A stretch of DNA of 64,000 nt from Buxus sempervirens (Eukaryota > Streptophyta > Magnoliopsida > Buxales > Buxaceae), in the NCBI GenBank assembly GCA_947561395.2, contig OX387186.1:5176835-5240834 (forward strand), in the 5' to 3' direction. The notes under the pieces are model-generated. The model was given only the letters and a program-made list of their open reading frames with translations, ran no database searches and had not been told where the DNA came from. The position numbers were made by a program, and so were the translations under genes. Position 1 is the first letter of the stretch; each line of letters begins with the position of its first letter. Positions 12,164 to 35,329 of the stretch are shown piece by piece.

Positions 12164-12180
12164 GAGCAAATTCTTTACAA
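11771..12180. repeat. Tandem duplication, 203-bp period, with (AT)n(GT)n
   Basis: Two nearly identical copies start AATTAAGGTTTGTACTC at 11771 and 11974. Each ends with an (AT)n(GT)n microsatellite followed by a GGA(A/G)CAAATT block. The high identity suggests a recent duplication, possibly mediated by the microsatellite. Confidence 0.85.
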
Positions 12181-14051
12181 TGCAACGATGCATCTAACAG
12201 GAATATGATTGGCTCGTTGTAATTTTTTAAAAATAAATTACTAAAGTTTTTCTTTTCCAAATTTATAGCACCAATCAAAGGACCATTTTACATATAACAG
12301 TTGTAAACGATTTTAAACCATATTTATTGGGTTCATCTAGTTTAATTGGGAAATCAATATAAATAGGATTTAAATAAGGTGCTCGTCCGTATCTTAGAGG
12401 TGCAATAAAAAATTGATTTAAATCAATCAAATCAGTCAAATCAATTGAATATTTGCATGTGATTGTCGACATGATAATCACCTATAAGCTATGGACAAGC
12501 ACGTTTTATGAACTCATCCATAGAAGATTTAAATCCATCCAAAAACAAATCAAATTAGTACTTGTTATAAATTTCAAAGCCGAAATTAAACTATTATTTT
12601 TTAAGACCCAATACAAGGTCAGTTTGGGTTGTCTCAACCAAAAAAGTTGAGAGGACCAGTTTGGCTTAGGGTTAGCTAATTCTCCATTTTAATCGATCCA
12701 AGTTATACTCCAATTAACGTTTATACCAACAAAAGGCGTAGGGGTAGTTTGGTCAATGAAAGGCAATCTTAAAGTTAAATAAACCAAAAAGGCAAAAAGG
12801 GGTAAGCAAGGGAATTGGAAGGTTTAGAAAGGCTTTGGCTTTGCCAGTGCGGCACCTCGAAAGTTGATTTGACCTTCTTCGTTTCGTTTACGGGCGGGCG
12901 CCTCATAGGCTGATATTTTGGAGTCGTGGTCGGCAGCACGATGCCACGTTTATGGTCGTTGTAAGCTTAAGACATGATATTACAACTTTACCCTCCTTCA
13001 TTTGAGTAACTTGCCATTTTTTTTTTGGTAGTCATTAGTAATTTGCCACTTGTGCTTATATGCAATGTATCCTCAACTTGGACGGCCTTGACGTACACGC
13101 ATCAGCGTTAATTTAGAAGAAGCGTTTTGCTTGAACTATTAATGTGACAGTAAACGTGTGTAAGAAGGAAAGGAAGGAGGGACAACATGAAAGCGAAATT
13201 AGGAAATAGTTACAAAACTGATTGTAATTTTTAAAAAAAATTTGATATAGTTTGACCATTTTACCTTTGTAATAATATATCTTCTCAACAATATGTGAGA
13301 AGACGGACTATACAATCCCTATCTACAATTTTATTTACTGCTTTGAAGTAGTGATGTTCAATGTGAGTCCTACACAAAAAAAATAAAACCTAAAAAAAAA
13401 AAGGATAAACCCTAGAGGAACAATATCGCAATTAAAATTATAGATAGAAACTGCACAGTCTGCCATTTGTATTTAAGGGTTGATTTGGAAAGCTATCCAT
13501 TTTGCTTGGCACAAAGGGCCTATTCTCATTAAATATAGTTTAGATATACATTGGTTAAGTTTTTTCTTTAAATAATATTAGCAAGATGCACATACAGAAC
13601 TGCACGTGTGTAATAAAAAAGGGAGGAAGGGAAAACGTGGGAAAAAATGGTTGAAAAATTAATTGTAAGTTTTGACCATTATATCCTTAAATTAATAAAT
13701 CTTCTTAATAAATGTATAAGGGTTATTTTGGGAAGCTATATATTTTGTTTGGCATGCGTACTCTCGTTATAGGCGCTATAGATTTTTAAGCAGTGCATCG
13801 TTCCGAACGTGGATGATGTAACCTTGCTTCGTCAAGGACATGATATAATTTATTTATTCGTGCCGCTATTAGCGCTGAAAAGGAGCCGTCATAGTGTGGC
13901 TGTGGACAAACCGACACAACAGAATCCTAACCGCTCAGAGTTTGACACGTGGAAGCATAAATGGATTTTCCTTTTGTTTGTCAAGTCTTGATATATTTAT
14001 ATTTATATTTAATTTAATTTTTGTCCTCGCATTTATCTATTTGGACCATAG

Positions 14052-14262
14052 TGGGAATAGACATTGTCTACGGCGTAGGCGGTAGATAACCCCTCACATT
14101 CATTGTGTGGGTCCCTCAAGTGAGAATAGACATTATCTACGAGGTACGCTGTAAATAACCCCTCATATTCATTGTGTGGGTCCCTCAAATGAATGGCAGA
14201 CCCTTCCACTGAATATGAGAAGATGTATACAGCATAATCTGTAAGGGATGTGAATCGCCGCA
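14052..14262. repeat. Foldback MITE-like repeat, copy B
   Basis: This is related to the segment at 1764-1905. The left part GCTGTAAATAACCCCTCATA is close to the reverse complement of the right part TATGAGAAGATGTATACAGC, so the element can fold back. The left end carries an extra tandem unit of about 82 bp beginning AATAGACATT. Confidence 0.55.
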
Positions 14263-16602
14263 CCAGTTTTTCATTTTTGTTGAAGGACCACTGCGGTTGC
14301 AAGAATTGGTTGCCGTTATCAGTTTCTAGAAGTTTCTCTTTTCTTGATTTTTGATAAAATTCTGGAAGTTGCGTCTAGCTCGGCTTTAAAGCCTGGCTTG
14401 GTTCTGCACATACGTGTTCAATAAGAACCAAAACTTGAAAGAAACGGACTTTTTTTTCATGAGCTCTAATCAGGTTAGAATGAACGAGTTTGTTAAAAGC
14501 TTGAGCCAAGCTTTCAGAGCGAAACCAAAGCAACAAAATGTCTTCTGGGGCGAAGCCGAGCTGGATTGAGCTTCACTTTTGACCTTTAAAATCAAGTTCA
14601 GAAATGAGAAATCCCACAAAGCAACATCATGAGGAGGAAAAGGGATATTTTGAGGAGAAAAAGTAAGGCAACGGAGCCTGAAGCTTTTAGCACGAGAGGA
14701 AACGCATTCGGTGGGGAATGTCATCCTCAATCAATTAAGTTCACATTTATTTCCGAAAGTAGTGAACGTAGTCAATATTCCTTGCGCGTGAAGGGATGAC
14801 CAAGCCTCTTAGACGCATCCACTTTTGCAAGTGCGGATACTTGAGAAAAGGATTTAAGAGCATTAGCAGCAAATTCCCCAAATCAAAGCTGAGAAATGAG
14901 CTCCACCAAAAAAAAAAAAAAGCTGAAAAATGAGAAATCCCACCGAGCAACATCACGAGGAGGAAAAGGGATACTTTGAGGAGAAAAAGTAAGGAAAAGA
15001 AGTTTACAACTTTTTTATTTTAGGGATCCTTAAACTTACATCAAATTCCCTAAAATAAAGAACGAAAATACTAAAATACTACTTGTTTTTTAAACATAAT
15101 TACTTTTAAACATTATTTATTGTTTTTTATTATAACAATTCGACATAAAGTATAACGATTTGATATAAAATTAAAGTTGTTTAAATTTTTACTATAACAA
15201 TCTTTTAAATATTTAGAAATTAATATATGGATAGAAAGGCTGTTGTAGGTCACTTTTTGCCTTATTCCCTTTTTTTCTTCATTATTTGAAAGAGAGGGAG
15301 TGAGATAAGGAATCTCCTTCTAATGTCCTAAGATGGTACCATTTTATAATCAAGAATGATTTTCAAATCTTGTTATTATAATAATTGATTAAAATAGATT
15401 TTTTTTTCAAAACTTAATGAAGTGGGTACCATTTCAAAGATTTCCATGAGAGCATTTTAAGAAATCTATTGTTAATTCAAACCATTTTTTACATTTGGGG
15501 AAACTGAGCTTCAGATTTTTTTTCTTCTTTTTAATGTTTATTTAAAGTGAAGAAGATTTCAGATAGGTTATTGTATGTGAAAACCATTTGATAAAAAGAA
15601 ATTTGAAAACTAAAAAAGATAGTTTGAAAAAAAAAGAAAAAATTTCAAGTCTACGTCAATATAGTTGCCTCTACAAAACAGGGAACTAAAAAGAAAATAT
15701 AACATGATTGATAATTGGACATACAACTAGATAAAACATCTAAATGAATAGATGGTACGCACCCGATACCCAGTGAGTAAAAGAACAAATAAAATGAGTA
15801 GAAGAGTGCTGCTTACCAAAATTTGATGGATTTGAAACTCCATAAGACTGAAGATACATCAAGATTTAAATTCCAAAAGCAAAAAAATATCAGTAGTAGC
15901 ATAAACAGCGATCTTGATGTCCAAACATATGAATAATTACACAATTAATATCAGAAAGTGAATTACAGATAGGTGAAAACTAAAAGTTTCATATCCAGAA
16001 ATATGGTTAATCATCTGTATGAAAGTAGCATTGCAAATTTTGCTAGAACATCTCTATGATCTTTCTAAGAAGATATAAAACATGATATGAATGTCTATCC
16101 ATGATTCACTCGTAGGTTTAACAAATTATACATGACTTCAATGTTTTGTTCTTGTTTTTCCTTAAATGGAAAGATTAAAAAGGGAGAGAGTTTCCACAGT
16201 GATCATTTCTGCACTAAACATTACAGTCTACTGCATCCCAGAAGCAAACAAGTTCTAAAAGTTGGGCTGTTCAAATCACCTGACCTTGTCAAATTTTCCA
16301 ATGGCAGATCTTGTATATGATGCTCAATTTGCAACCTTAGCATGTGAAGCACAAATGCAGAAAGCAGGATGTGTTCAACATTTCAAATAACATGTCTTGG
16401 TTGTAGAGCAACATTAACCAACAAATTATTTCGATACGAGATTTAATTTAAAACCACAACTTTTCGGGGTAACAAAGCTTGCCTTTCTTTCTGTACATAA
16501 ATATGTAATATTTACATTGAAAGGAAGATTATTGTAAAAGGACAACATAGAAATGGAACACTAGATGTGTACATACTAATAATGAATGGGGTCAGCAGGT
16601 AG

Positions 16603-19600
16603 TCATTGTTGCGAAGACAGCAGCTGACGTTTGTTGTGCACCTACACTCATGAAAACATCAAACATCCAGATTAATATAATTTAAACACGTTGAATATGT
16701 CCACAAAGACTAAAAATTTTGATTATCAAGAGTTACTAATGTTGATAAACAGAAAAATAAATTGGATATAATTGTCAATCACTCAATGTAAGCAGTCAAT
16801 AAATTGGATTCTCAGACAGAAAAATAACTTTACTTCTTTTTTTTTCCCAATATTAGTTCTGTGGGACAATACATGCCTCAAACACAAAGCATGGATTCCA
16901 AGTAATTGCATTACACTCAATATCTTTTGGCAAAAAGGGAAAGAAAGAAATTTTCCTATGAAAACTTCAGAGAAGTTACTGATCATACTGCACATAGGTT
17001 CAAGTGTTGGTGATACCTATTTACATCTCAGATTCACATGTAATCAAACTTCATCTTAAAATGCCTATTTCATCTCAGATGCACTCCCTCTCATCTCATG
17101 TTGCACCGAATACCAACAGCCACTTCCAACCTTAACAAAACAACTGACATTTCTATTTTTTACTTCCTGCGATTTTCTTTAGATAAAACTAGACATCTAA
17201 TAACAACAGATATTGGGAAGTATACTTCCCACAGATTTTAAACTGTATCTAGCAAATACCATTTTATACTTATTTAACCACACAAATCAAAATTAGTACT
17301 TATTGTAAGATCTTATTGATGATCAAGATTTTTGAATAAATAAATGGGATGAAAAAATTTTCCAATCCTTAATTCTACAAATTTTTTTTTTTTTGACAAG
17401 GTTAATTCTACAATATGCTTCCATTTTTTCAGACTATTCTATGCATTTAACATTTAATTATATTCAAGTTTTAATTGAAGAATCTTCTTCCTTAGTAAAC
17501 TAGCATGGTGATATTCTGGCACATGCATTCCCATTGAAGCATTCCAAAACAAATGGCAAGTAGTATGTCTACAGAAAATAGAAAAATGTATTAGGCAAGG
17601 GACTGCCTACATACTCCAATTTCTGTTACAAAACAGCAAGAAGAACACCTAACCGATGCTGGTCCATATGGGTACATCAGCAAAGTAGAACAGTTCCCAC
17701 ACTTAACAAGTCCAACCTGATGTTCTGCAAGAAGAATATAAGGCAAAAATTATTTATTTATTTGGCACAATATCATGAGCCATAGTCATAATCATAATCT
17801 TTCAACACTATCCAAAGAGGTTTAGGTTTACTACATGAATCCTGTTTCTGCATTCGATCACTTGAGCAGAAAATAACTGAAAAGGATTCATGAAAGATTA
17901 TACAAAGTCTGACAAGAATTTTGAACTTGATGCAATCTACACCTTCATCTGAGCTTGGACCAGTAACCAACAACCAGAAGTTCAGGAGGTGTTCTAGACT
18001 GGCTTTTAAAAGAATAGTGTCAAAGAAAAGTGGATGTTAAAATATTGAACATCTACATTGCAAAACTGGCTTTTTTTTCCTCTTTTGTTGTTCGGGGTGG
18101 GGTGGGTTTTTGTGTTGTCTGTGTGTGTGTGTGTGTGTGTGGTGGGGGAGGGGGGTGGGTTGAGAGTGCGCGTTGGGTGCAGTCATGGTGTGCAGAGGGC
18201 AAGAGAGAGGAGAAGAACCTTCCAGTACAAGATTGACCGTCTGACAGCATGAGCATTGAACATGTTTTGCTCCTTGCGGATAAGAAAGTAAGCGATGACA
18301 GCATCCACAGGTCATTTGACCCATTTCTGCAACCACATTATGTAGGTCATAAGGTCAGAAGACTGCTTACAGAAAGATATCACAAAATATGGAGTGATGA
18401 GAACAATATTCAAAAAAAGGAAAAAAAAAAGGGCTACCAATCATATCAAATTGACAATGAAATCAGGAACAAGAAAATAATTGAAGATCATAGAAACACC
18501 AAATATAAGCAGGGAGGAACATCACAAAAGGTTTCAGGTTCTTCAGACCTGTTTTGTTTTTGCAACTATTTATGAATATGAAATAAAAATAAAATCTAAA
18601 GAAACAACTTGCTCAAATTTAAACTAAAGAATATAACATGACTTAATTACCCTATTGGTACTCTCATTTTTTGCACAATTCAGGGTAGTTCTGTATAAAA
18701 GATTAACGCATGTTCCATTTTATTTGCTTCTTATTACTAAGCAGGTACTGCCGTCACTTCTAGTTGGATCATAGGATTGGGGATGCTATTTCAATTAATT
18801 ATATCTCTATGTTTCCTTTTTCTGTTTGACTCATCAATTGATGAAACCGTGTTTGGGAGGAGTGTATTAAAACCATTGCAACCGACACTTAACACAAAAA
18901 TTTCAAGGTATGCTCTAAACACTAATACTTTACTCTATGGTCTGCAAATGTGGAAAAGAACCCACCCTCTATTGTTGCTTACTGGACTTGTCCAGTACCT
19001 TGGCCAACTATTGGAGTATGGCTCATACTTACATCTGGATCCAACAGGGAAAGGGCCTGAGGGCCCAAATGGGCGAAGCTCATTCTTCAAACAACTATGA
19101 TTTCATGGTTTCAAGAATGAAACAATAATAGAGGTGTCAAGAGACAGAATGGTTTGGGACTAGTGGAGTACAATGTCTTATCCTAAAAGGGAAGACATGC
19201 AGCTCATCTTTGGCTGTGTAGGCCAACAAACATAAGGCGGCCAGCTGCAACCCCAAATCAAGACGTGTTGTTGAGCTTTAGCAGCAATCTTAGCAGCGTC
19301 AAAGGCCAATGAACAAAACGTTTTGCAAAAAAGTAAAGAGAAGTGCTGCTTAGCTTTAGCCAAAGAACTATTCAATTCTGGTGGTCCACCACATTGGGAT
19401 GGGTTCTTGTCTACTCAACAGCTACAGACAACGGAGGATAGTAGCACTTGTTAGAACATGTCCTGTTCAGAGCATGCATGCTAGGTGGCAGCTGCTTATT
19501 CCATCTATCTCTGAAAGTGTGTATCTTTCCCTTTCCTTCTTTTTCCTGTTTTAAGATTCCGTCACATGATCCAACTAAATCATAGAGTGTCAGTCCAATC

Positions 19601-21241
19601 ATCAAAATACAATTTTATTCATCCTTCACTGATTTTATTTCTTCATAAAGATAACTCACTTAGTAAACTATCTTCTCAAAGTTCTTATTGTAGTGATGTT
19701 ATTAACAACTTTAGTATCTGTAGGAGGCAGAGGCAACAACTGAATTGGTGAGGCTGTAGCTTAGTCTAAGGCTGCTAGATGTACCCTATAAGAGAGAAAG
19801 TATTTCCTGCCTTGACTAGTAGAGGTCACTGAGTAGGTGGTGACAAGTTGCTACTCCAAAAACAAAACTTGTTATCCAAGGTTGGATGCAGCCTTGATCA
19901 CCTCCAAGGTCGATGAACAGAGATTTAAAGGTAGCAAACTAGGTTATGGGAGATGCTATATCACCTTAACTGAGTCATTAATTAAACAGCTTTAGCAAGC
20001 AGCGATAATGGGTGGGTCATTGTTCCTATGTACGAAGTCGGCAAACATTACACATCTAAATTGGAATTTGTGTAACGAAGCTTTCTTATTCCATGTGTGT
20101 GAGGTTATATGGAATGAAATAGAAATCTCAGTCCAAGTTCTTGTACTCAAAATCTCGGTCCACCTTTTTTTTTCTCATTATAGTTTCTTTATTCCCTTTT
20201 TTCAATGCTGTCTTTGTTAGTCATTAAATAAGGAAAAATAAAACATACCCGTTAGAGAATAATAGATGAATCTAATTAGATTCTTTAAAGTATTTACTAG
20301 GATATAGAATTGGGTTTGCTTGTAAACCAAAGGTTTGGGAAGTAGAGAAGAAAACCATGCAAGGCCTGCATGAAAATTATAAGATCTATGAGGAGGTTCT
20401 ATTCCACCCCCTTGATACGGCTCACTCATGAAGATCAATATCCTCAATGTGGTCTACAAATAGAACTACTTTCTTGTTTTTTGGTTGCCTTACACGTGAA
20501 ATACTCAGTTAACAGATCCAGGGGTCAAAGGATGTGAGGCAAGCCCACAGAAGATACAAAAGCTATGTTATTCAACCAATAGGGTAACACACCTTGACAA
20601 GTTTGGATTGACCTCCCTTATAGGAGGCCTGACCTCCTACAATCAAAACCATCATGGATGATGGTAAACAATTAAACTGTTCTAGGATGTCTGCCTATAT
20701 TTATTTATAATTTTTCATGTTCTTAACTGTCTCAATGTCGTAATGACCTTAAGAACAACACAAACGAGCCAACTTGGCTTTATATATGTCTTCAATGAAA
20801 TACATTGGTTCCAGCAATGCGCAATGTCTCATAATTCCATGTTTTCATTCTTTTCCCATGCGATTAAGATGTATACCCTCCACATTCTGTATTTATAAGC
20901 AATAGACTCAATAAGACTTGACTATTTAATTCCCCTACAGAATGGGAGAGGAACGAAAACTTGCAGAATCTAATTAAGTTACTCCAACTTCACAATATAG
21001 AAATAATCCAATGCCAATGAGACAAATCAATCCCGAATCATACAACTTGAGAGATCGAACTATCAGTATACTTTGGCTACATATAGAAGCGAGAAATCAG
21101 GTAAATGTGAGAAACATGCAGAGAGAGAGAGAGAGAGAGCTCACCGGGAGATACAGATGGCTGTGCCGGTGGCGGGTGGGGGACAGACTGCCATCCCGGC
21201 GGTGTCCCGTCTTCCACAACGTGCTGGCTTTGGCTTTCCAT
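16603..21241 (-). CDS. LOL2: LSD1-type zinc finger protein, LOL2-like
   Basis: Four minus-strand exons, 21145-21241, 18219-18326, 17615-17724 and 16603-16641, join in frame (354 nt, 117 residues). After a Pro-rich N-terminus with a PPGW motif come two zf-LSD1 fingers: C39-x2-C42...C57-x2-C60 and C77-x2-C80...C95-x2-C98, each with the family pattern around LLxYPxGA. The C-terminus reads [12 protein letters not shown], close to the tail of Arabidopsis LOL2 as I remember it. LSD1 has three fingers; this protein has two, as LOL2 does. LSD1-family proteins are nuclear or cytosolic regulators of programmed cell death and defence; that role is inferred by family. Intron 1 is 2.8 kb. The symbol is assigned by resemblance. 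Confidence 0.85.
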
Positions 21242-21361
21242 CTATACCTTTTTCTCTCTCTTTTCTTCTTCCCCGTCCCAAATTGGTGCGACTCTTATAA
21301 CCTAAGGCTCGACGGCAAATTGGTCCAATTTGGGGAATTATAACTTCTTGACCTGTAAGAC

Positions 21362-21363
<2 letters not shown>

Positions 21364-21397
<34 letters not shown>
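21364..21397. repeat. Run of 34 consecutive C
   Basis: A perfect C34 on the + strand (G34 on the strand of the zinc finger gene) lies about 120 bp upstream of that gene's start codon. A TATATA at 21403-21408 lies just upstream of it on the minus strand. It could be a real promoter homopolymer with G-quadruplex potential or a sequencing/assembly artefact. Confidence 0.95.
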
Positions 21398-21399
<2 letters not shown>

Positions 21400-21410
21400 G
21401 ACTATATACA

Positions 21411-22650
21411 CAAAAAAATAAAAAACTTGTATGGCCACAAGAATAGCATACAAGTTATCAATTATACAATACACTAATAGGAGGTTTGGACATTGGAGAC
21501 GACAAGCATGAACAATTAATGATCACACTTTCTCTTTGCTTATTTTTTACAATATTCCTTGAGGTTAGGAAAATATATATTTTATTTTAAAAAAACTAAA
21601 GTAACTCTATTATAATAAAGATATTACAATCTATTTATCCGAATCTTATTAGAATTAGATACAAGTGCATTCATATTTGTATTTGATCATATATAGTATT
21701 TGATTATCCATATCCATATTCGAACCATGATACTCAGCACAGCTATATTATCTTTTTTTTAGATGAACCCCATGTTAATATATTAACACAGCTTGGGCCA
21801 AAATACCTCAAATGCCTCTACACACGTCAACAATGACAACTTTGTCACACTTCCTTTTTCGAAATAAAAATATGGGATTAAAAAGTTCTACATGCTGGAT
21901 AGAAATCCTCGTCCATGGCTGTCGTTGTAAGGAGGCGTTACAACATGTATTGAATGCTAAACAATACCATTATACGGGTTAAGTATAAAAACGAAAGCAC
22001 AAAATAAATAAAAAGAAACCGCCCCAGTAAAAGATCACCAGCAAGACCAGTCAGAAGAAAAGAACCCAAAAGGTAATTTTATAACCTACTACACAAAGCA
22101 GCTGCTAAAACCAGCTTCCATGGAAAAACATACAACTTAAAATGGACAAAACTGTCCTATGACAACGGGGGAAAAATGTCAATGTTCTAATCATACAAAA
22201 AGCTGAGAAAAACTTCATTTCCCACTCCACTAGACCACTAGACATGGCCAAAGGGTCTCTCCAAATGGTAAGAATAAGATGCCATTATTTTAAGGTGCAG
22301 GAAGTCGTATCCACTCTTATCAAGACTACATGGCAGCATTGTCTTCCCAACTCCATTAGAACCTCGTTTCGTATCTTGCCCGCATCTCCTTCTCAGATCT
22401 TCAGCTGGGGTGGCTTCAACCCTTCCTCAAACTCTTCCCCCATCATGCCACCAGATGCTTACGCTACCAACATGACTTTACAAAATATATATCTGCAAGA
22501 CTTCAGTCGTGTACCTAAACTTGTGCAGAGGAGACTGCAAATTTCCATGATTCTTGCATAATAGAATGACTGCTTCCTCCTCATTTAAAAAATAATAATA
22601 ATAATCAATACGCTTTTGAAACAAAGAAGATTCGGAGGGTTACATAATAG
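21411..22650. other. Intergenic region between LOL2-like gene and NRPB2
   Basis: This 1.2-kb AT-rich stretch separates the 3' end of NRPB2 from the 5' end of the zinc finger gene, both on the minus strand. It must hold the NRPB2 terminator/poly(A) signals and upstream sequences of the zinc finger gene. I see no gene in it. Confidence 0.5.
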
Positions 22651-33948
<11,298 letters not shown>

Positions 33949-33966
33949 TTTCAAGGAACTATTCTA

Positions 33967-34097
33967 CTATATCAGCAACAAAAACAGAATTCTGAAAATC
34001 CCTAACTATTTGATCGTCTGAAATTCTTTCAATTTACAGTTCGCAAGTTTAATTCATACTATAAAGAATTAGGGAATGGAATAAAAGAAAACCTAAC
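33967..34097 (-). other. Possible 5' UTR intron of NRPB2
   Basis: Upstream of the NRPB2 start on the minus strand, CCAATATTG|GTTAGG at 34097 could serve as donor and GATATAG at about 33967 as acceptor, leaving a short leader exon upstream. This rests only on splice-site appearance. Confidence 0.35.
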
Positions 34098-34339
34098 CAA
34101 TATTGGGGAAGCGATTCAGAGAGAATTTAGAGTTCGAATGGATCGTCCCAAGAGGTGGAAAACTGATTTAAGAGCGCGACCACATGCCCTTTAGAGCCAT
34201 GTCGTAAAACCTAGCCCGGGCGTTAATATGATAAGAAGCAACTTTAGTCAAACTCAAATAAACAAATTGCATTGTTCCTACATTTTTCTTTCTTTTGGTA
34301 AAGGGTCTTAACGAGTCCATATCCGCTTGTTCCTCACGT

Positions 34340-34433
34340 GGAGCATCTGATGGTCCAACGGTGAAAGGTGTATATACATAGGCTTCATGCACCTATGTAG
34401 ACACACCTTTCGCCGTTGGACCAGCAGATCTTC
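34340..34433. repeat. Long imperfect palindrome (hairpin)
   Basis: Arms of about 42 nt (34340-34382 and 34392-34433) around a 9-nt loop pair almost completely. The core TGGTCCAACGG(T/C)GAAAGGTGT is present in both arms in inverted form. It may be a small foldback MITE or a hairpin RNA source. It lies about 400 bp upstream of the NRPB2 start. Confidence 0.85.
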
Positions 34434-34769
34434 CAGTCAAGGGCTCTAGCAGATTTCAAGTCAACCTTAACAAGTCTTACATGAGTACATCCAATGTAGT
34501 GCTCTTTGAGGATATATTGATATAATTCCAAATTGGCTAGTATATCTGCTATATACCAGTAGGGGCGAAGCCAGAAAATTAGTTAGAAGGGGCAGAATAA
34601 ATTCAACTATATTAACATTAAAATGTTTTAGAAACATTACTTTTAAAAAAAAAAGAAAAATTTATGAAAACGGGTCACTTTTGGCCGGGATATATATAAA
34701 AATAGTCCATCAAGAAACTTCTTTCCATTAAAAGGTTACTTTAAAAAAAATTTGAACTATAGGATAACT

Positions 34770-34972
34770 TTTTTTTGGGAAACTTGGGGTATCCGGGCCA
34801 GCTTGTGCGCACCACGACTAATCTCCAAGGGCTTGTACATTCCCCCGTCCCACACAAACAAGTTAATTACCAGGCCAAATGTCCTAGGGGTAGCCCTAAA
34901 GAATTAAATACACTTGAGAGGTAATTGAACCTGAGACCTTGGAGGGAGCACACCCCCAGGCCAAAGCCTTGA
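34770..34972 (-). mobile_element. tRNA-derived SINE-like element, copy 1
   Basis: On the minus strand this copy reads GGCCTGGGGGTGTGCTCCCT and later AGGTTCAATTACC, resembling pol III box A and box B spacing, and ends in a T-run at the left edge (an A tail on the minus strand). It is flanked by CTATAGGATAACT (34757-34769) and CTACAGGATAACT (34973-34985), a 13-bp target duplication with one mismatch. It resembles plant Au-type SINEs. Confidence 0.7.
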
Positions 34973-35329
34973 CTACAGGATAACTGTATTATAGCTATAT
35001 GGGATACCAGCACAACCTACTTGGGACATGAGTGTATTATGCATGGGATACGAACTTATTATGTGCTCGCGTCCCATGTAGGAGGAGCTCGTCCCCCATG
35101 TCGGATGCACTTGTATCTCACGTACAATGCACTTGTATCCTAAGTAAGTAGTGCTCATGCCTTATGTAGCTATAATAAAGTAATACTACTTTTTAATTTT
35201 TTACAATAAAGTGATACTACTTTTTATTTTTATTTTTTTCAAAAGTGACCTTACAAATCAATTATTTTGGAAAATTAATTTTTTTGTAAAGGATATTTGG
35301 TTTCAGTCACTATAGCGTTTGGGATACCT

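Larger units (their letters stand above)
11457..16602. other. 5.1-kb intergenic region, repeats only
   Basis: Between the small-protein gene and the zinc finger gene I see no supported coding gene. It contains a 203-bp tandem duplication (11771-12180), a foldback repeat (14052-14262), and a 75-bp block occurring twice 326 bp apart (about 14603 and 14929). The rest is AT-rich sequence with poly-A and poly-T runs. Confidence 0.5.
33949..34757. promoter_or_regulatory. Upstream region of NRPB2
   Basis: This stretch holds the NRPB2 promoter and leader. It also contains the long hairpin at 34340-34433. I could not assign a convincing TATA box, and no other gene is visible. Confidence 0.4.

Noticed and set aside
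18053..18304. Overlapping ORFs on both strands over a GT/G-rich tract
   Set aside because: They arise from the (GT)n and G-rich microsatellite in an intron of the zinc finger gene; only the exon at 18219-18326 is real.
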